DNA of 64,000 bases from Candidatus Omnitrophota bacterium (GCA_029570205.1 JAKQSI010000022.1:1-64000), one strand, 5' to 3'. Counted from the first letter of the stretch, positions 8,658 to 17,873 are shown. Translations and numbers: made by a program. The notes: generated by a model not told the origin, from the sequence alone.

Positions 8658-10409
8658 ATGGCAGAACGACAGCAGTCAACCCCGTATATTGTCTCGGCGC
8701 TCCGTCACCGTCCCGCCACCTTTGCCGAGGTATTGGGACAGGAACATGTGACAACAACGCTGGTCCATAGCCTGGAACGAAATCGGATCGCCAATGCCTA
8801 TCTTTTCGCCGGTCCCCGCGGAACCGGTAAAACCTCTACAGCGCGAATTTTGGCGAAAGCGCTGAATTGCCCCAATCGCCAGGGAGCGGAACCCTGCAAT
8901 CGCTGTGAATCCTGCCGATCCATCACCAACGGAACGAATCTCGATGTGCTGGAAATCGATGCCGCCTCGAATCGCGGAATTGAGGAAATCCGCGACCTTC
9001 GTGAAAATGTCCGATTTGCCCCGACATTCGGGAAGTATCGGGTAGTGATTATCGACGAAGTGCACATGCTCACCAATGAGGCAAACAACGCGCTGCTGAA
9101 AACACTGGAAGAGCCGCCGAGACACGTGAAGTTTATTCTGGCCACCACCGAGATGCACAAAATGCCCGCGACCATTCTGTCGCGCTGTCAACGATTTCGG
9201 TTTCGGCGGATTCCGGTGAGCATTCTCATGGATAAGCTGCGGGCTGTGGCGGACGCCGAGCCGCATGTGGACCTGGGACCGGTGGCGGAGCGAGACGGTA
9301 TTCTGTACCATATTGCCCGCCTTTCCGATGGGGCGCTGCGGGATGCGCTGGTGTCCCTGGATCAATTGCTTTCTTTCTGTTCCGGCAAGGTCAGCCTTCC
9401 GGAAGCGGAGGAGATTCTGGGGGTGGTGGAGTTTGAGGCGCTGGAGAGTCTGATCCGGTTCATCCTTGCGGGAGACCTGAACGGAATCCTGATGGTGATC
9501 GACCAGCTGTCTACCCGTGGGAAAGAACCCGCCCAATTCCTGAAAGAAATCATGACCTACCTGCGTCATTTGCTCGTGTCGAAGGTCGCGCCGGATAAGC
9601 CGGAACTGGTGGAACTGCCCGATGAGTCTCGACAGGTATTGGCAACCCAGGCGCAAACCACAACGGTGGAAGCGATTTTGCAGGTGATGGACATCTTTGC
9701 GGAAGCGGAACGTCGGATGAGGTTTGCCTCGGAGGGACGGATGATTCTGGAAGTAGCTGCGATTAAGGCGGCGAAGGCAGGGGAAGCGGTTCAACTTCCC
9801 TCGATTCTGAAGTTTCTATCGGACTTGTCCGGGTCCGTGCCATCATCGGCTACCTCACAGAAACCTTCATCAGGACCTGCCCTCGTTTCCACAATCGCCC
9901 AGCCTCAACCGGCCAGGAAAATCCCGAAGAAGGAACCGGTTTCGGAACCGGAATCACCCGGTAATCCCATGGAAAAGGTGGTGACGGCCTGGAAAACCCT
10001 CTCAGAGGATTTGGAGCTGTCGGCTCCCACAATCAATTCGGCTCTTGTTCACAGCAGGCCGTTGCGATTCGAAGGCGACCTGCTGACCGTCGGGGTGCCG
10101 ACCAAAGCAGGTCTGACGCGACTTCAGGATTACCAGAGAACCATGCAGGACAAATTGGCCTCTCTGACGGGAAGTTCCATTCGTCTTGTTTTTGAAGTCA
10201 CAGAGAGAATGGAACCGCTTCCGGCAGGAATGCCGACACAAAACAGCGCCTGCGAGCCAAGAACGGGAGAATTGCTGACCCAAGCTCGTGAACACGCGGT
10301 GATTCGAAGCCTGATGGATTATGTCCCCGGCGCGGTGGAGGAGGTCCATCCCGAACCGCAGCGGACCAGAGGATCTTCATCCAAAAAAGAGAAAGAGGCG
10401 ACAGAATGA
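8658..10409 (+). CDS. dnaX: DNA polymerase III subunits gamma and tau
   Basis: The 583-residue protein has an AAA+ clamp-loader ATPase with Walker A at residues 52-60 (GPRGTGKTS), a four-cysteine zinc site (CPN, CNRC, ESC), Walker B VVIIDEVHML and sensor 1 LATTEMHKMPATILSRCQRF. The collar domain follows, then a Pro/Ser-rich linker and a tau-like C-terminal domain. It loads the sliding clamp and links polymerase core to helicase. ATG at 8658 gives the usual short N-terminus; an ATG at 8640 is possible. Its stop overlaps ybaB by four bases. Confidence 0.95.
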   Translation: MAERQQSTPYIVSALRHRPATFAEVLGQEHVTTTLVHSLERNRIANAYLFAGPRGTGKTSTARILAKALNCPNRQGAEPCNRCESCRSITNGTNLDVLEIDAASNRGIEEIRDLRENVRFAPTFGKYRVVIIDEVHMLTNEANNALLKTLEEPPRHVKFILATTEMHKMPATILSRCQRFRFRRIPVSILMDKLRAVADAEPHVDLGPVAERDGILYHIARLSDGALRDALVSLDQLLSFCSGKVSLPEAEEILGVVEFEALESLIRFILAGDLNGILMVIDQLSTRGKEPAQFLKEIMTYLRHLLVSKVAPDKPELVELPDESRQVLATQAQTTTVEAILQVMDIFAEAERRMRFASEGRMILEVAAIKAAKAGEAVQLPSILKFLSDLSGSVPSSATSQKPSSGPALVSTIAQPQPARKIPKKEPVSEPESPGNPMEKVVTAWKTLSEDLELSAPTINSALVHSRPLRFEGDLLTVGVPTKAGLTRLQDYQRTMQDKLASLTGSSIRLVFEVTERMEPLPAGMPTQNSACEPRTGELLTQAREHAVIRSLMDYVPGAVEEVHPEPQRTRGSSSKKEKEATE

Positions 10410-10741
10410 AAGGACTGGGTAATCTCGCGAACCTGGGCCAGATGCTCAAACAAGCCCAGGAGATGCAAAGTCATATCGCCGATCTTCAGCAGGAATTGGC
10501 CGGCACAAAGACGACGGGTTCGGCGGGTGGAGGGCTGGTCAGGGTCACGATGAACGGGCAGTTTCAAGTGACCGAGGTCAAGATCGACCCGGGAGTGGTG
10601 AATCCGGATGATCTCAGTCTCCTGGAAGATTTGCTGCTGGTGGCGTTCAATGAGGCGGCGGGTCGGACACAGGAATATGCGAAAAAACGCATGACAGAAA
10701 TCACGGGGGGTTTTCAAATCCCCGGACTTCTGGGCGGATGA
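10406..10741 (+). CDS. ybaB: YbaB/EbfC-family nucleoid-associated protein
   Basis: The 111-residue protein has the family's layout: an N-terminal helix with LGQMLKQAQEMQ, then GGLVRVTMNGQ, VTEVKIDP and a C-terminal helix ending MTEITGGFQIPGL. YbaB forms tweezer-like dimers that bind DNA. The ATGA overlap with dnaX shows coupling. In many bacteria recR follows, but here a glycosyltransferase gene does. Confidence 0.93.
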   Translation: MKGLGNLANLGQMLKQAQEMQSHIADLQQELAGTKTTGSAGGGLVRVTMNGQFQVTEVKIDPGVVNPDDLSLLEDLLLVAFNEAAGRTQEYAKKRMTEITGGFQIPGLLGG

Positions 10742-10767
10742 CCTTCTTGCCGAAATGAGTCAATTCC

Positions 10768-11895
10768 GTGGAAGCATCGAAGGGCACGATTCTCCTTTTC
10801 AATAAGGCGTATCCTCCCTGGCCGGGCGGGATCGAGCGGCATGTGGCGCTTCTTGCGGAGGGGCTATCGGCGCGGGGCTGGCGGGTGATTGTGCTGTGTG
10901 CCGGGAATCACCGTTTTCGATATGAAGAACGCCTGGAGCGGTTGTGTGTGCGTCGTGAGGCAAACTGGGGAACGGTCTGGTCGCAACCGATCTCACCGGG
11001 CCTCATTCGGGAGATCGGTCGAATCCAACCGGACCTGGTGCATATCCACACCCCATTTCCATTCGGGAATCTGGCACTCTTGATTCGACGCCCCCGATGT
11101 CCTCTGGTTGTGACCTGGCACAGCGATATTGTACGGCAAAGGGCCGCGCGGCCGCTTCTCGTTCCGCTGGAAACCTTTCTTCTTCGCCGCGCCGATGCGC
11201 TGATCGCCACCTCGCCTGCCCTCCTGGAGCAATCGTCTTCTCTTCCCCGATACCGGCAGAAATGCCATATCATCCCGCTGGGAATCGATCCGACGCCGTT
11301 TCTTTCAATGGAACCGCCAATCCTGGAGAAAGCCGAACATCTCAGGAAAAGTCTCCCACACCCGTTGGCTGTTTTTGTCGGCAGGCTTGTGGGATACAAA
11401 GGCCTGGATGTGCTTCTACGGGCACTCAAGAAGGCGGGGGATGTTTCATTGCTGATCGCAGGAGACGGCCCATTGCGAAGCGATTTGGAGAGACAGGCGG
11501 AGCGGATGGGATTGACGGATCGGGTTCGATTTGCGGGACACGTTTCGGATGAGGATTTGCCGGCGTATCTTCGCGCGGGGGATTTTTTTGTTCTTCCGTC
11601 CACATCGAGAAATGAGGCATTCGGGATGTGCCAGCTGGAGGCCATGGCGGCGAGGCTTGCCGTGATCTCCACGAATCTTCCCGGCGGGGTCGCATGGGTT
11701 AATCAACATGGAAGGACGGGCCTTGTGGTTCCGGCCGGAGATATCGACGCGCTGGCGGAGGCGATGCAGATCCTCGCGCGAAACCCGGATCTCTGCGAAC
11801 AATGGGGGATGTGCGGACAGGCCCGTGTATTGGAGCTGTTCACACAGGAAAAATCCGTTATTCTGCATGAAGAGGTTTATCGGAACCTGCTGTAG
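10768..11895 (+). CDS. GT4-family glycosyltransferase
   Basis: The 375-residue protein shows a GT-B fold. The N-terminus has PPWPGGIERHVALLAEGL, a typical acceptor-side glycine loop. The C-terminal half has FVGRLVGYKGLDVLLRA, IAGDGPLRSDLE and SRNEAFGMCQLEAMA, the E-x7-E nucleotide-sugar site of GT4 enzymes. It likely adds a hexose to a lipid or glycan acceptor at the cytoplasmic membrane face. The start is a GTG, 26 bases after ybaB, with no strong ribosome-binding site. Donor and acceptor cannot be read from the sequence. Confidence 0.87.
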   Translation: MEASKGTILLFNKAYPPWPGGIERHVALLAEGLSARGWRVIVLCAGNHRFRYEERLERLCVRREANWGTVWSQPISPGLIREIGRIQPDLVHIHTPFPFGNLALLIRRPRCPLVVTWHSDIVRQRAARPLLVPLETFLLRRADALIATSPALLEQSSSLPRYRQKCHIIPLGIDPTPFLSMEPPILEKAEHLRKSLPHPLAVFVGRLVGYKGLDVLLRALKKAGDVSLLIAGDGPLRSDLERQAERMGLTDRVRFAGHVSDEDLPAYLRAGDFFVLPSTSRNEAFGMCQLEAMAARLAVISTNLPGGVAWVNQHGRTGLVVPAGDIDALAEAMQILARNPDLCEQWGMCGQARVLELFTQEKSVILHEEVYRNLL

Positions 11896-11957
11896 ATTCG
11901 ACAAGGTCGGATTTTTTCAATACATTGTAGAGAGAGATTTTCTGCGAGAGGATGAGA

Positions 11958-12674
11958 ATGGCGCAAACCAATTCATCGGATCGAGAAATCGGGCTGGAAG
12001 AAGCGCTTGCGCTGATGATGCCGGACACACGGCTGAATCTCGAAATTTTCGAGGGACCGTTTCGCGGGATCGTGTCCGCGATTCTCCTGAAGAAGGAAAA
12101 AAGACGGATTCATGTCAGCTATCCGTGTTATATGGGGCATCCCATCCCGGTGCGTCGGGAGGCGGGTGTCAATATCACCGTGCGCACTAATAACCGATGT
12201 ATGGTGATTCGCGGGGAAATCGAAGGGATTGTGAAAGAGGACGCGCCGATTCTCGTGATTCGTCTTTCCAGCAAGGGTGGCCTCTGGACCCGCGAACGTC
12301 AATTTAAACGAATGCCAGCGGAGATCCCGTTTATCGCCCGGCGAATCGACCGGCGGGAGCGGCTTGCCTTCGCAGGGAAAACGGTGGATGTGAGCGGCAA
12401 TGGTTTTCTGTTCAAAACGCGCCGGACTCTGCCGGTCGGAACCCGCCTGCGTGTCGATCTGAAAATCCCGAAAGGGCCCGCTCCATTACCCAGCATTGTT
12501 CGCGTGACTCGGGTGACCGTCGATTCTACACGAGATCCGAAAATCAACCTGGTCGCGGTAGCTTTCGACGAGATCTCGCTGGAGGATCAGGACAGGCTGG
12601 TGCATCACATTTTCGAATTGGAGTGGAAAGACAGCGCGGAGAAGCGTCCTCCGGAATCATCGGGTGGTTCCTGA
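11958..12674 (+). CDS. PilZ-domain protein (c-di-GMP receptor, YcgR-like architecture)
   Basis: The 238-residue protein has a YcgR-type N-terminal beta domain (residues about 25-110) and a C-terminal PilZ domain. Both ligand motifs are intact: RQFKR at 114-118 (RxxxR) and DVSGNG at 144-149 (DxSxxG). Proteins of this form act as flagellar brakes or control surface motility and secretion when c-di-GMP rises. ATG at 11958 is chosen because GCGAGAGG ends 6 bases upstream; the ATG at 11952 is too close. Intact motifs and the presence of fliG support a motility role. Confidence 0.9.
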   Translation: MAQTNSSDREIGLEEALALMMPDTRLNLEIFEGPFRGIVSAILLKKEKRRIHVSYPCYMGHPIPVRREAGVNITVRTNNRCMVIRGEIEGIVKEDAPILVIRLSSKGGLWTRERQFKRMPAEIPFIARRIDRRERLAFAGKTVDVSGNGFLFKTRRTLPVGTRLRVDLKIPKGPAPLPSIVRVTRVTVDSTRDPKINLVAVAFDEISLEDQDRLVHHIFELEWKDSAEKRPPESSGGS

Positions 12675-12805
12675 CCGAATTGGAATTTTGATCCATCGAC
12701 CGCCTTTTTTCATTCCTCACATCTCCTTGACTCAGGATTTCCTTTTGGGGATTATGTTTCCAGATATCCAATTCGTTTCAAGAAAGAGGTGGATCTGACA
12801 CATTG

Positions 12806-13384
12806 GTGAAACGACAAGGGTTTACATTGATCGAGTTACTGATTGTTGTGGCGATTATCGGGATTCTGGCGGCGATTGCGGTTCCGAATTTTTTGAACGC
12901 ACAAATTCGCGCAAAGATCGCCAGGGTTCATGCGGACATGCGAGGCCTGGCGACCGCTATTGAATCGTATCGTATCGACAATAATAAGTATCCGTATTTT
13001 GATGAATACAACCTGGGGGGCAGTTACAATCCCATCACGTACCGCCTGATTCCCCTGACCACGCCCGTGGCCTATGTCAGCAGCCTGAGCCTGGAAGATC
13101 CGTTTCTGGAGGTTCAGGGTGGAGAGGGGTATGAGGACGATCTCCCCCGTTTTTCTTACAATTACCGCAGCTATGAAGGTGAAAAAATGGGAGGATGGAA
13201 GGTGTGGTGTCTGAACAGCCTGGGGCCGGACCGGACCAAGAACCAGGGACTGCAGGTCGAGAACTGGGCGCGGGGACTGGTGGCGGATGGGGTGGTTATC
13301 ATTTACGACGGCACAAACGGGTTGGTCACCGCAGGGGATATGCCCCACACCGGCGGTGAGACAAGATACCAGAATAATTTTTAA
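12806..13384 (+). CDS. Type IV pilin-like / major pseudopilin-like protein
   Basis: The 192-residue protein starts with a textbook class III signal: KRQG, then FTLIELLIVVAIIGILAAIAVPNF, with Glu at mature position 5. A prepilin peptidase would cut after Gly. The body has DMRGLATAIESYRIDNNKYP, as in GspG-type pseudopilins, followed by a longer unfamiliar C-terminal region with SLGPDR. The GTG at 12806 gives the usual short leader; a TTG at 12803 is the alternative. The T2SS cluster at 47-62 kb lacks gspG, so this solitary protein could fill that role, though such stand-alone genes are common in related phyla. Confidence 0.85.
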   Translation: MKRQGFTLIELLIVVAIIGILAAIAVPNFLNAQIRAKIARVHADMRGLATAIESYRIDNNKYPYFDEYNLGGSYNPITYRLIPLTTPVAYVSSLSLEDPFLEVQGGEGYEDDLPRFSYNYRSYEGEKMGGWKVWCLNSLGPDRTKNQGLQVENWARGLVADGVVIIYDGTNGLVTAGDMPHTGGETRYQNNF

Positions 13385-13398
13385 TGTCCGTATGCGGA

Positions 13399-13470
13399 GA
13401 CCCCACCCCGGCCGTGCTCGTGAACGCCAAGAACCCCACCCCGGCCCTCCCCGTAAACGGGGAGGGAGAA
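13399..13470. repeat. Dispersed GC-rich palindromic repeats
   Basis: Two copies of a CCCCACCCCGGCC unit lie in tandem. The second continues into CCTCCCCGTAAACGGGGAGG, a strong hairpin also found at about 55868-55908. They lie between the convergent pilin gene and the membrane protein gene and could stop transcription from either side. Confidence 0.75.
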
Positions 13471-13512
13471 ATCTGCCACTGTTTACGAGCGGATTGAGGG
13501 GGTATTCTCAAT

Positions 13513-14352
13513 TCACAGCCGATAAATCTCCCCGCGATGGAGGACCGCCTGAAGCGGCATGTCTCCGATCGGCGGCCAGCGGTCCAACAAATTTTTCGCA
13601 TTCTCAATGGCCTGCTCCATTTCCTCATCGCTGAATCCGTAATCCAGAGCGCGACCGACATTCGCGGACGGAAGCAGGCCAACCCCTGAAGACTCTCCGC
13701 AATTCACGAAGAGATAGCAATACAGGCGCTCTCGACCGATCTGGAACTCGCGGCTCTTGTGATCGACGGGGATATCGAGAACCATGTCAATTCCCGCTCG
13801 GGGCAGATCGGGAACCGGCAGGCGCTTGTGCAGAAGCAGGTGCGCCCGAGCCTCTCCCAACCGATTGATCCCGTAAACAATCCGAGCGGCATCCGGAAAC
13901 CGTTGCAGAAACCGGCCCGCCACGGGAGATATCTTGCCCCCCTGCCAGACCTCTTCCGGACTGATCACCGGCCTGGATTTCCACCAGCGGTTCAACACAA
14001 AAAAGAGGCTCGGAAGGAGCAGTCCGACTGTGACAGCAATGGCTCCAGCCCAAAAAGGCGGACCTCCATACCAGTACACAGGGAAAACAAACAGGATGGC
14101 GGTCACCAGAATCATCACAACAATGCGATCCTTCATGACAGACGAATCGGAGATCCGATCCCAATAAAGCAATACGTCCAGAAGCCACAACACGAGCGAT
14201 GCCAGATAGAGAGTCACAACAACCCGCAGTGAGTGTGGTGGAACATACTCTTTGAATTCCTCAACATTCGAAAGCCAGAAGGTAAATATAAGCAGGAGGG
14301 TCATCACGATCAGGAAGATCATGAAGACTTGGGGGGGTATTCTCGACCACAT
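13513..14352 (-). CDS. Membrane protein with four N-terminal TM segments, unknown function
   Basis: The 279-residue protein begins with four hydrophobic segments (FMIFLIVMTLLLIFTFWL, VVVTLYLASLVLWLLDVLL, IVVMILVTAILFVF and AIAVTVGLLLPSLFFVL). A soluble half of about 150 residues follows, with two lines of conserved-looking Gly, Arg and Glu and a final QAIENAKNLLDRWPP. No family is recognised. ATG at 14352 is preferred over one at 14424, because an element resembling the promoter of the divergent gene lies at 14381-14405 and would otherwise fall inside the coding region. GGAGG is present but 13 bases upstream. Confidence 0.65.
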   Translation of the reverse strand: MWSRIPPQVFMIFLIVMTLLLIFTFWLSNVEEFKEYVPPHSLRVVVTLYLASLVLWLLDVLLYWDRISDSSVMKDRIVVMILVTAILFVFPVYWYGGPPFWAGAIAVTVGLLLPSLFFVLNRWWKSRPVISPEEVWQGGKISPVAGRFLQRFPDAARIVYGINRLGEARAHLLLHKRLPVPDLPRAGIDMVLDIPVDHKSREFQIGRERLYCYLFVNCGESSGVGLLPSANVGRALDYGFSDEEMEQAIENAKNLLDRWPPIGDMPLQAVLHRGEIYRL

Positions 14353-14380
14353 CGGATGCCGCAATCCTCCGTCAGCCCGA

Positions 14381-14513
14381 CTTCGGTATAGAAAGAATAG
14401 CAGAAAAGGGAACTCGGTGTCCATCAGGGAATATGCCTGCGGATCCCTGCGACATGCCCGCCGAAGTCCTATATGCGGATTGAGAATACTGCTATTCTTT
14501 CCTTATACCGGAG
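14381..14513. promoter_or_regulatory. Matching divergent promoter-like elements
   Basis: The plus strand at 14487-14513 and the minus strand at 14405-14381 carry near-identical elements: CTGCTATTCTTTC, then TATACC and GAAG or GGAG. On the plus strand TTGAGA (14480-14485), a 17-base spacer and TTATAC (14503-14508) make a plausible sigma-70 promoter for the TPR gene. The mirror copy serves the membrane protein gene. Shared sequence beyond the hexamers suggests a common regulator. Confidence 0.5.
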
Positions 14514-14564
14514 CGCGCGGATTGATTTGCGCGCAGGTTTTCTCGGAAGGAGCACGAAAACAGG

Positions 14565-15605
14565 ATGCACCGTCCCATTCGGCGGCCCAAGTTTTCTTTC
14601 AATATTCCGGAGGATTATCTGGAAGGGGTCGATCTGTACAACCGCCGCCATTATGCGGAGGCCCTGCCGAAATTGCGCTCGGCATGCGAGCAGAAACCCC
14701 GGTATGCGGATTTCCACTATGCGATGGCACGCTGCCTGGTGATGCTGAAAGATGACGAGGCCGCTCTTCTCGAGCTCTCCGAGGCCCTGCAACTGAATCC
14801 GTTTTATGTGGATTGTCTTCTGGAGGTCGCTTTCATCATGGCCCGCCTGGGCGATATCGGGCAGGCGCGGGAGTATTTTGTGGAGGCCATTCGCTTCTTC
14901 CGTTATGGCGAATCCGACGAGAACAGTCCCGAGGACGTGCAGGAAACGTGCGCATCGCATTTTGAGAAGGGCCTTCAATTCTGCCGGGAAAACAATATCG
15001 AGGCGGCCAACCGGGAGTTTCTCAGGGCCTGCAACCTCAAGTCCGAGGAAATCCTCAATCAATACAACGAGGGCGTGTTCGCTTATGGGGAGGGCGATCT
15101 GGATCTGGCACGGTATCTGATGGAATCCGTACTGAAAGCGGATGCATACTTGCTGGACGCTTATCATCTTTTGGGGCAAATTCACCTTTCCCAAGGAAGA
15201 GAAAAGGAAGCGATGGAGGTATATCAGAAGGCACTGTCCATTCGGAGTGACTACCCGGATTTTTATGCCGGGCTGGGAGAAGCCTGCCTGGTCTCCGGGA
15301 AACCGGAAGAGGCGTTATCCTATCTGGAGAAAGCGGTTTCGCTGAATCCGCGTTATTCCGAAGCGTATTTCTACCTGGGGAGAGCTTATCTCGGCCAGAA
15401 CCGGCCGGCAGAGGCGAAGCTGGCCTTTGAGAATCTGCTGCGTCATCGGCCGCAGGATGGTCTGGCTCTTCTGTCATTGGGCGAGGTTCTGGAGGCTCTG
15501 GGCCAGTCTGCCGAGGCGTATGTCGCCTACGAGCGTGCGGCGGTCTGCCCGGAATCCATGGAATTGGCGAGGCAGAGGCTGGCGGAACTGGCTACCGAAG
15601 GATAA
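14565..15605 (+). CDS. Tetratricopeptide-repeat protein
   Basis: The 346-residue protein is almost wholly TPR-like helical repeats. Clear units include YNRRHYAEALPKLRSACEQ, AYHLLGQIHLSQGREKEAME, FYAGLGEACLVSGKPEEAL and AYFYLGRAYLGQNRPAEAK, each about 34 residues with the W/G/Y/A/P pattern. There is no signal peptide. TPR scaffolds mediate protein-protein contacts; the partner is unknown. AAGGAG lies 13 bases before the ATG. It is followed 38 bases later by the legB-like gene on the same strand and is divergent from the membrane protein gene. Confidence 0.88.
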   Translation: MHRPIRRPKFSFNIPEDYLEGVDLYNRRHYAEALPKLRSACEQKPRYADFHYAMARCLVMLKDDEAALLELSEALQLNPFYVDCLLEVAFIMARLGDIGQAREYFVEAIRFFRYGESDENSPEDVQETCASHFEKGLQFCRENNIEAANREFLRACNLKSEEILNQYNEGVFAYGEGDLDLARYLMESVLKADAYLLDAYHLLGQIHLSQGREKEAMEVYQKALSIRSDYPDFYAGLGEACLVSGKPEEALSYLEKAVSLNPRYSEAYFYLGRAYLGQNRPAEAKLAFENLLRHRPQDGLALLSLGEVLEALGQSAEAYVAYERAAVCPESMELARQRLAELATEG

Positions 15606-15643
15606 GATCGCAAATTCTTATAGTCGTGTGAGGTTTATTTCGG

Positions 15644-16639
15644 ATGCTGAATCTGAAAGATGCAAAGGTTTTCGTGACAGGAGCGGGCGGATTTATCGGC
15701 TCGCACCTGGTGGAGAGCCTGGTTCCGTTGTGTGGCCAGGTTGCGGCGCTGGTGCATTACGACTCCAGACCCGAGTGGAGCAATTTGGAGTTCCTGCCGG
15801 AGGAGATTCTGGATTCCATTATCGTTGTGCAGGGAGATATCACCGATCCGCATTTCATAACCCACGCCATTCGGGGAAGTGATGTCGTATTCCACCTGGC
15901 CGCACTGATCGCCATTCCATATTCGTACATGGCGCCGGAGGCGTTCTTCCGGACGAATGTGTTGGGAACCGTGCACGTGCTGGAAGGCGCCCGTGATGCA
16001 GAGGTGAGCCGTGTAGTCACTGTTTCTACCAGCGAGTGCTATGGAACAGCGCAATTCATACCGATGAACGAACAGCACCCGTTACAAGCCCAATCGCCGT
16101 ATTCGGCCTCGAAAATCGGGGCGGATAAGGTTGTGGAAAGTTATCATCGCGCTTTCGAGCTTCCCGCGGTGATTGTGCGACCGTTCAACACCTACGGCCC
16201 CCGTCAATCGGCCCGTGCTGTTGTGCCGACCATTATCAGCCAGGCCCTCTCCGATATGCCGAACATTCAACTGGGACTCTTGACCCCTGTGCGGGATTTG
16301 ACTTACGTGAGCGATACTGTTTCGGGATTGATCGCCGCGGCCCGCGCAGAAAATGTCGAGGGAGAGACAATCAACCTGGGAGTGGGAAAGGGGATCTCGA
16401 TTGAGGAACTGGCCCGGCGGATTCTCACGCTCCTGGGCAGCGAAAAGGAGATTCTCTCCGAGGAGTTACGTATTCGCCCGAAAAAAAGCGAGGTTCATCG
16501 GTTGGTGTGCGATAACACCAAAGCGCGCAATTTATTGGACTGGGAACCGATGGTGTCGCTGAACGAAGGGCTGAGACGAACCATCGAATTTGTTCAGGCG
16601 CATCCGGATTTCTACAAGCCGGAGAAGTACATTTTTTAA
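15644..16639 (+). CDS. legB: SDR-family NAD-dependent sugar 4,6-dehydratase, LegB-like
   Basis: The 331-residue extended SDR has the NAD-binding GAGGFIGSH near the N-terminus, FHLAALIAIPYSY, TNVLGT, STSECYGTA, catalytic Tyr153 and Lys157 in SPYSASK, and RPFNTYGPRQSARAV. These runs match LegB, which converts UDP-GlcNAc to the 4-keto-6-deoxy sugar at the start of legionaminic acid synthesis, a nonulosonate often placed on flagellins. The other leg/neu genes are not in the window, so the gene stands alone here. A related sugar dehydratase activity cannot be excluded. Confidence 0.8.
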   Translation: MLNLKDAKVFVTGAGGFIGSHLVESLVPLCGQVAALVHYDSRPEWSNLEFLPEEILDSIIVVQGDITDPHFITHAIRGSDVVFHLAALIAIPYSYMAPEAFFRTNVLGTVHVLEGARDAEVSRVVTVSTSECYGTAQFIPMNEQHPLQAQSPYSASKIGADKVVESYHRAFELPAVIVRPFNTYGPRQSARAVVPTIISQALSDMPNIQLGLLTPVRDLTYVSDTVSGLIAAARAENVEGETINLGVGKGISIEELARRILTLLGSEKEILSEELRIRPKKSEVHRLVCDNTKARNLLDWEPMVSLNEGLRRTIEFVQAHPDFYKPEKYIF

Positions 16640-16925
16640 GTGTTCCATGCCGATGCCGCGAGAAGGCCCTTACCCCAACCCTCTTCCGGGGGAAAGAGAC
16701 GAAGTGTGGAACGGCAATTTATGAATTGCCCCTGCTGTCATTTCTGAAAAAGCCGGAATCCGTCGCAGAAGCGCAAGCCCATAGCGTATAGCATGGCAAT
16801 ACAACGGACGAGAATTTCTGCGAAAATCCGCGAATTACGGGAGACAAGGATGTTCCCATCAGACTCCTCGACACTGAGGCAGGCTTCGCTACACTGTGTG
16901 GATCAACAGACAAGGAGAATAACTC
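16640..16925 (+). other. Intergenic region with two palindromic repeats and a likely promoter
   Basis: About 286 bases follow legB. A repeat of the CCCTCTTCC-GGGGGAAAGAG type lies at about 16669-16699. A perfect hairpin lies at 16713-16730 (GGCAATT, TATG, AATTGCC). A plausible promoter for the next gene is TCGACA (16868-16873), 16 bases, then TACACT (16890-16895), about 30 bases before the GTG start. No open frame of note is present. Confidence 0.5.
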
Positions 16926-17873
16926 GTGTATACAAGATTCTTCATTTCATTTCTCATCGGAGGATTTGTAATGGCTGCCGGAGCGGACACGCTTCAAGAA
17001 CGTCTGGGATATGGCCCTGATGCAAGGGTTCTGCTTATTCATGCGGACGATGCCGGAATGTGCCATTCGGAGAACATGGCGACTATTGAGGCCATGGAAA
17101 AAGGCGTAGTCAGCACAGCGAGCATTATGATGCCCTGCCCCTGGGTTCCGGAGATTGTGAAATACTGCCTGGACCACCCGGAGGCGGATTTCGGCCTGCA
17201 TTTGACATTAAACTGCGAATGGCACGGATACCGGTGGTCATCCGTGGCTCCCAAGAACCAGGTTCCGGGATTGCTGGACCCGACCGGGTATCTCTGGGGA
17301 CGTGTGGAAGAGGCGGCGACCCACTCAACACCCCAGGAAGTGGAATGCGAAATCCGTGCCCAGGTTGATAGCGCACTGAAAATGGGCTTGAAGCCAACCC
17401 ATATCGACACGCACATGGGAACGATCTATGCGCGGAAAGAGTTCCTGGAGGCCGCCATAAGAGTGGCGCAGGAATACGGCATTCCGTTCATGCTGTTGGA
17501 GCCGACGCCCCAAGTGATCGAACGATGGGGAGATCGGAACTTTCTGAAAGAAGAATTCATTCAAGAAGTGCGGGCAAGCGGAGCGCCTCTGCTGACCACC
17601 CTGTATTCATCTTACGAGCATAAGAGCATGGAGGAAACCCGCAAGGAGTACTGCGACATTATTCGAAACCTGCCGGTGGGGGTCTCTCAACTGATAGTGC
17701 ATGTTGGAAGGGAAGATGAGGAATTGAAAGCGGTCACGGGGAATTGGAAGATTCGATCCAACGATCTTGCCATCATGCTGGACCCGGAACTGCGTGGAGT
17801 GATTGATGAATCGGGCGTCAAGTTGATCGGATGGAGACCGCTGCAAGAGGCTTGGTTGAAGGGGAAGAAGTGA
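16926..17873 (+). CDS. YdjC/ChbG-family carbohydrate deacetylase, exported
   Basis: The 315-residue protein starts with a hydrophobic signal segment (FFISFLIGGFVMAAG). The YdjC fold follows with its metal motif HADDAGMCHSEN, FGLHLTLNCEW and HIDTHMG. Family members hydrolyse N-acetyl groups from chito-oligosaccharides or hopanoid-linked sugars through a TIM-barrel-like metal site. A signal peptide is less common in the family and suggests periplasmic action. The GTG start has AAGGAG 8 bases upstream. Confidence 0.88.
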   Translation: MYTRFFISFLIGGFVMAAGADTLQERLGYGPDARVLLIHADDAGMCHSENMATIEAMEKGVVSTASIMMPCPWVPEIVKYCLDHPEADFGLHLTLNCEWHGYRWSSVAPKNQVPGLLDPTGYLWGRVEEAATHSTPQEVECEIRAQVDSALKMGLKPTHIDTHMGTIYARKEFLEAAIRVAQEYGIPFMLLEPTPQVIERWGDRNFLKEEFIQEVRASGAPLLTTLYSSYEHKSMEETRKEYCDIIRNLPVGVSQLIVHVGREDEELKAVTGNWKIRSNDLAIMLDPELRGVIDESGVKLIGWRPLQEAWLKGKK

